Positions 62,464-64,000 of a stretch of 64,000 nucleotides of DNA are shown here, one piece after another. The notes under the pieces are model-generated. The model worked only from the letters and a program-made list of their open reading frames with translations, had not been told where the DNA came from and searched no databases. Source of the stretch: an uncultured Prevotella sp. (GTDB lineage Bacteria; Bacteroidota; Bacteroidia; Bacteroidales; Bacteroidaceae). Made by a program: the position numbers and the translations under genes. Where the stretch lies: positions 1-64,000 of the forward strand of contig ONAR01000005.1 in the NCBI GenBank assembly GCA_900315835.1, in the 5' to 3' direction. Within the stretch, counting starts at the first letter, position 1. The number at the start of each line of letters is the position of its first letter.

Positions 62464-62595
62464 GCGATAGCTATGGTATCGCACCGCGATAGCTATGGTA
62501 TCGCACCGCGATAGCTATGGTATCGCACTGCGATAGCTATGGTATCGCACTGCGATAGCTATGGTATCGCGACTCGATAGCTATGGTATCGCGAT
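62464..62595. repeat. Six-unit 22-bp palindromic tandem array
   Basis: Units start at 62464, 62486, 62508, 62530, 62552 and 62574. Each is GCGATA, GCTATGG, TATCGC plus a variable trinucleotide (ACC, ACT or GAC). Same unit as at 38741-38850. Confidence 0.9.
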
Positions 62596-62748
62596 GCGGG
62601 TGGTGGCCGGCACAAGGCACGGCCACTACACTAATACCATGCAGTGCTTCTCCCTCCCTTGGGAGGGTTGGGAAGGGCGCTTGAAGGTTATTTTCGTTGC
62701 AGCCCTATCTTTTTCTGCCAAAATTGCAGACATCTCAAAAAAAATATG

Positions 62749-62756
62749 TAATTTTG
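62749..62756 (+). promoter_or_regulatory. -7 box TAATTTTG of the sigma-54 activator gene
   Basis: TAATTTTG 7 bp before the ATG; ATTG lies 22 bp upstream (62723-62726). It implies a very short or absent 5' leader. Confidence 0.45.
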
Positions 62757-62763
62757 TCACCCA

Positions 62764-64000
62764 ATGAATACAGCAGAGCTACAACGCATCAAACAACGCT
62801 ACAACATTGTTGGCAACAGCGAAGGGCTGAACCGCGCCTTGGACATCGCTCTACAGGTGGCTCCTACCGACCTGAGCGTGCTCATCGTGGGCGAAAGCGG
62901 TGTGGGTAAGGAGATTATCCCACGCGTCATCCACGACAACTCACCGCGCCGCCGCGAGAAATACTTTGCCATCAACTGTGGGTCTATCCCTGAGGGTACC
63001 ATCGACAGCGAGCTTTTCGGACATGAGAAAGGCTCGTTTACGGGTGCTGTGGGTGAGGCCGACGGCTACTTTGGTGTGGCCAACAAAGGCACCATCTTCC
63101 TCGACGAGGTGGGTGAGCTACCGATGGCTACGCAAGCGCGACTGCTGCGTGTGCTGGAGACAGGCGAATACATCCGCGTCGGCGGTCAGGAGATTCGCAA
63201 GACCGACGTGCGCATCGTCGCCGCCACCAACGTCAACATGCGGAAAGCCATCGCTGAGGGACGGTTCCGCGAGGATCTGTACTACCGCCTCAACACCATC
63301 CCCATCCAGATGCCGCCACTGCGCGACCGTGGCAACGACATCCTGCTGTTGTTCCGCCTCTTCGCCATGCTCATGGGAGAGAAATATCATCTGCCCAAGA
63401 TAACGCTCACCGACGACGCCAAGCAGCTCATGCTCCACTACAAATGGCCCGGCAACGTCAGACAGCTGAAGAACATCACCGAACAGATGTCGGTGCTGAG
63501 CGAGAAGCGCGAGATTGACGCCGAGACGCTGAAGCGGTTCATCCCCGATGACCCCGACTCCACCGAGCTGGCTACCATCAGCAAGCCCGGACAGCACTCC
63601 TACGAGAGCGAGCGCGAGATACTCTATAAGATTCTCTACGAACTGCGCGGCAATGTGGCCGACCTCCGGCGCGACATGAACAACTTGCGCAAGGAGCTCG
63701 ATACCGACCGTAAGCTGCGTGGCGCCGCAGGCTTCGAAGGCGCCTACATCGGGGGAAGCACCCAACTGCCCGCCATCGAGGCCAACCACCCGATATCCAC
63801 CTACGAGCAAGCCACCCCGCAAGACGCCGTGGCCGAGGAAATCAAAGACAACGAAGAGCCGATGAGCCTCAACCTCAACGACTTGGGCAAGCAGATGGTG
63901 GAGAAAGCACTCGAACGAAATAACGGCAACCGGAAGAAAGCCGCCCAGGAACTGGGCATTTCCGACCGCACGCTGTACAGAAGAATCAAGCAGTATGGTC
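62764..64000 (+). CDS. Sigma-54-dependent transcriptional activator (AAA+), partial at window edge
   Basis: 412 codons are visible and no stop is reached before the window ends. It starts MNTAELQRIKQRYNIVGNS, directly with the AAA+ domain and no receiver or GAF domain, like PspF-type activators. Walker A is VGESGVGKEIIP, the sigma-54 contact loop reads GSFTGA (GAFTGA type), Walker B is TIFLDEVGELP, and the arginine-finger region GRFREDLYYRLN follows. The last residues seen (ERNNGNRKKAAQELGISDRTLYRRIKQYG) are a Fis-type HTH, so only a few residues may be missing. It should activate sigma-54 promoters. Confidence 0.92.
   Translation, partial: MNTAELQRIKQRYNIVGNSEGLNRALDIALQVAPTDLSVLIVGESGVGKEIIPRVIHDNSPRRREKYFAINCGSIPEGTIDSELFGHEKGSFTGAVGEADGYFGVANKGTIFLDEVGELPMATQARLLRVLETGEYIRVGGQEIRKTDVRIVAATNVNMRKAIAEGRFREDLYYRLNTIPIQMPPLRDRGNDILLLFRLFAMLMGEKYHLPKITLTDDAKQLMLHYKWPGNVRQLKNITEQMSVLSEKREIDAETLKRFIPDDPDSTELATISKPGQHSYESEREILYKILYELRGNVADLRRDMNNLRKELDTDRKLRGAAGFEGAYIGGSTQLPAIEANHPISTYEQATPQDAVAEEIKDNEEPMSLNLNDLGKQMVEKALERNNGNRKKAAQELGISDRTLYRRIKQYG

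Noticed and set aside
62561..63403. Small plus-strand frames at the start of the sigma-54 activator
   Set aside because: They are other-frame shadows of the AAA+ gene that starts at 62764 and runs off the window.

Overview
The window looks like a chromosome segment of a member of the Bacteroidales, most likely a Prevotella-like bacterium. The evidence is the TAnnTTTG promoter boxes (Bacteroidetes-type -7 element, several with an upstream TTTG about 20 bp away), the near absence of Shine-Dalgarno sites, a TonB receptor with a CarboxypepD_reg-like N-terminus, many lipoproteins and a Bacteroidetes DUF4837 gene. Genus is an inference. Most genes are GC-rich; the LicD operon (26.4-29.1 kb), hsdS (43.1-44.2 kb) and the spacer at 37.0-38.0 kb are clearly AT-richer. 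No rRNA, tRNA or CRISPR array was found.

Layout. 0.1-4.4 kb, minus strand: one operon of a B3/B4-domain protein, type II pantothenate kinase, an ABC binding lipoprotein, an ABC permease and a PduO-type cobalamin adenosyltransferase (probable vitamin B12 uptake). 4.5-7.2 kb: a divergent NAD-dependent DNA ligase and trmD. 7.3-13.0 kb, minus: a two-gene cassette, a membrane protein with Rossmann/RCK-like and RyR domains plus a DUF4062/STAND-like NTPase; this is the best candidate here for an undescribed conflict or signalling system. 13.1-16.0 kb: a His/Cys-rich small protein and a TonB receptor. 16.6-24.7 kb: patatin, aminopeptidase P, a secreted C1 peptidase, recJ-recQ and flavodoxin. 25.1-30.6 kb: aroC, a possible Cys-rich peptide, a LicD/LicC-like/aminotransferase operon behind a structured leader, and a glycosyltransferase.

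30.9-35.2 kb, minus: three lipoproteins in one operon; the middle one fuses a periplasmic-binding-protein domain to a legumain-like C13 peptidase domain. 35.3-41.6 kb: an orphan HsdR_N protein, holA, a 1.2-kb spacer, an XRE regulator, pyrK-pyrD and an SDR enzyme. 41.7-48.2 kb: a type I restriction-modification locus hsdM-hsdS-(AAA/PD-DExK gene)-hsdR, followed by a decayed ATPase. 49.2-51.7 kb: two PLP enzymes of transsulfuration behind a terminator-like hairpin. 51.7-57.8 kb: small membrane protein, DjlA-like co-chaperone, zinc-ribbon coiled-coil protein, Nif3-like protein, AmpG-like permease and SpoIID-like protein. 57.9-64.0 kb: rlmN, DUF4837, a PdxA homologue with altered active site, a YbhN-like membrane protein and a sigma-54 activator cut by the window edge.

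Intergenic DNA is rich in repeats: GGACTTCY octamer clusters at four places, and a composite element (22-bp palindromic array plus TTGCGGTAATG repeats) present near 38.7-39.0 kb and, in opposite order, at 62.3-62.6 kb.
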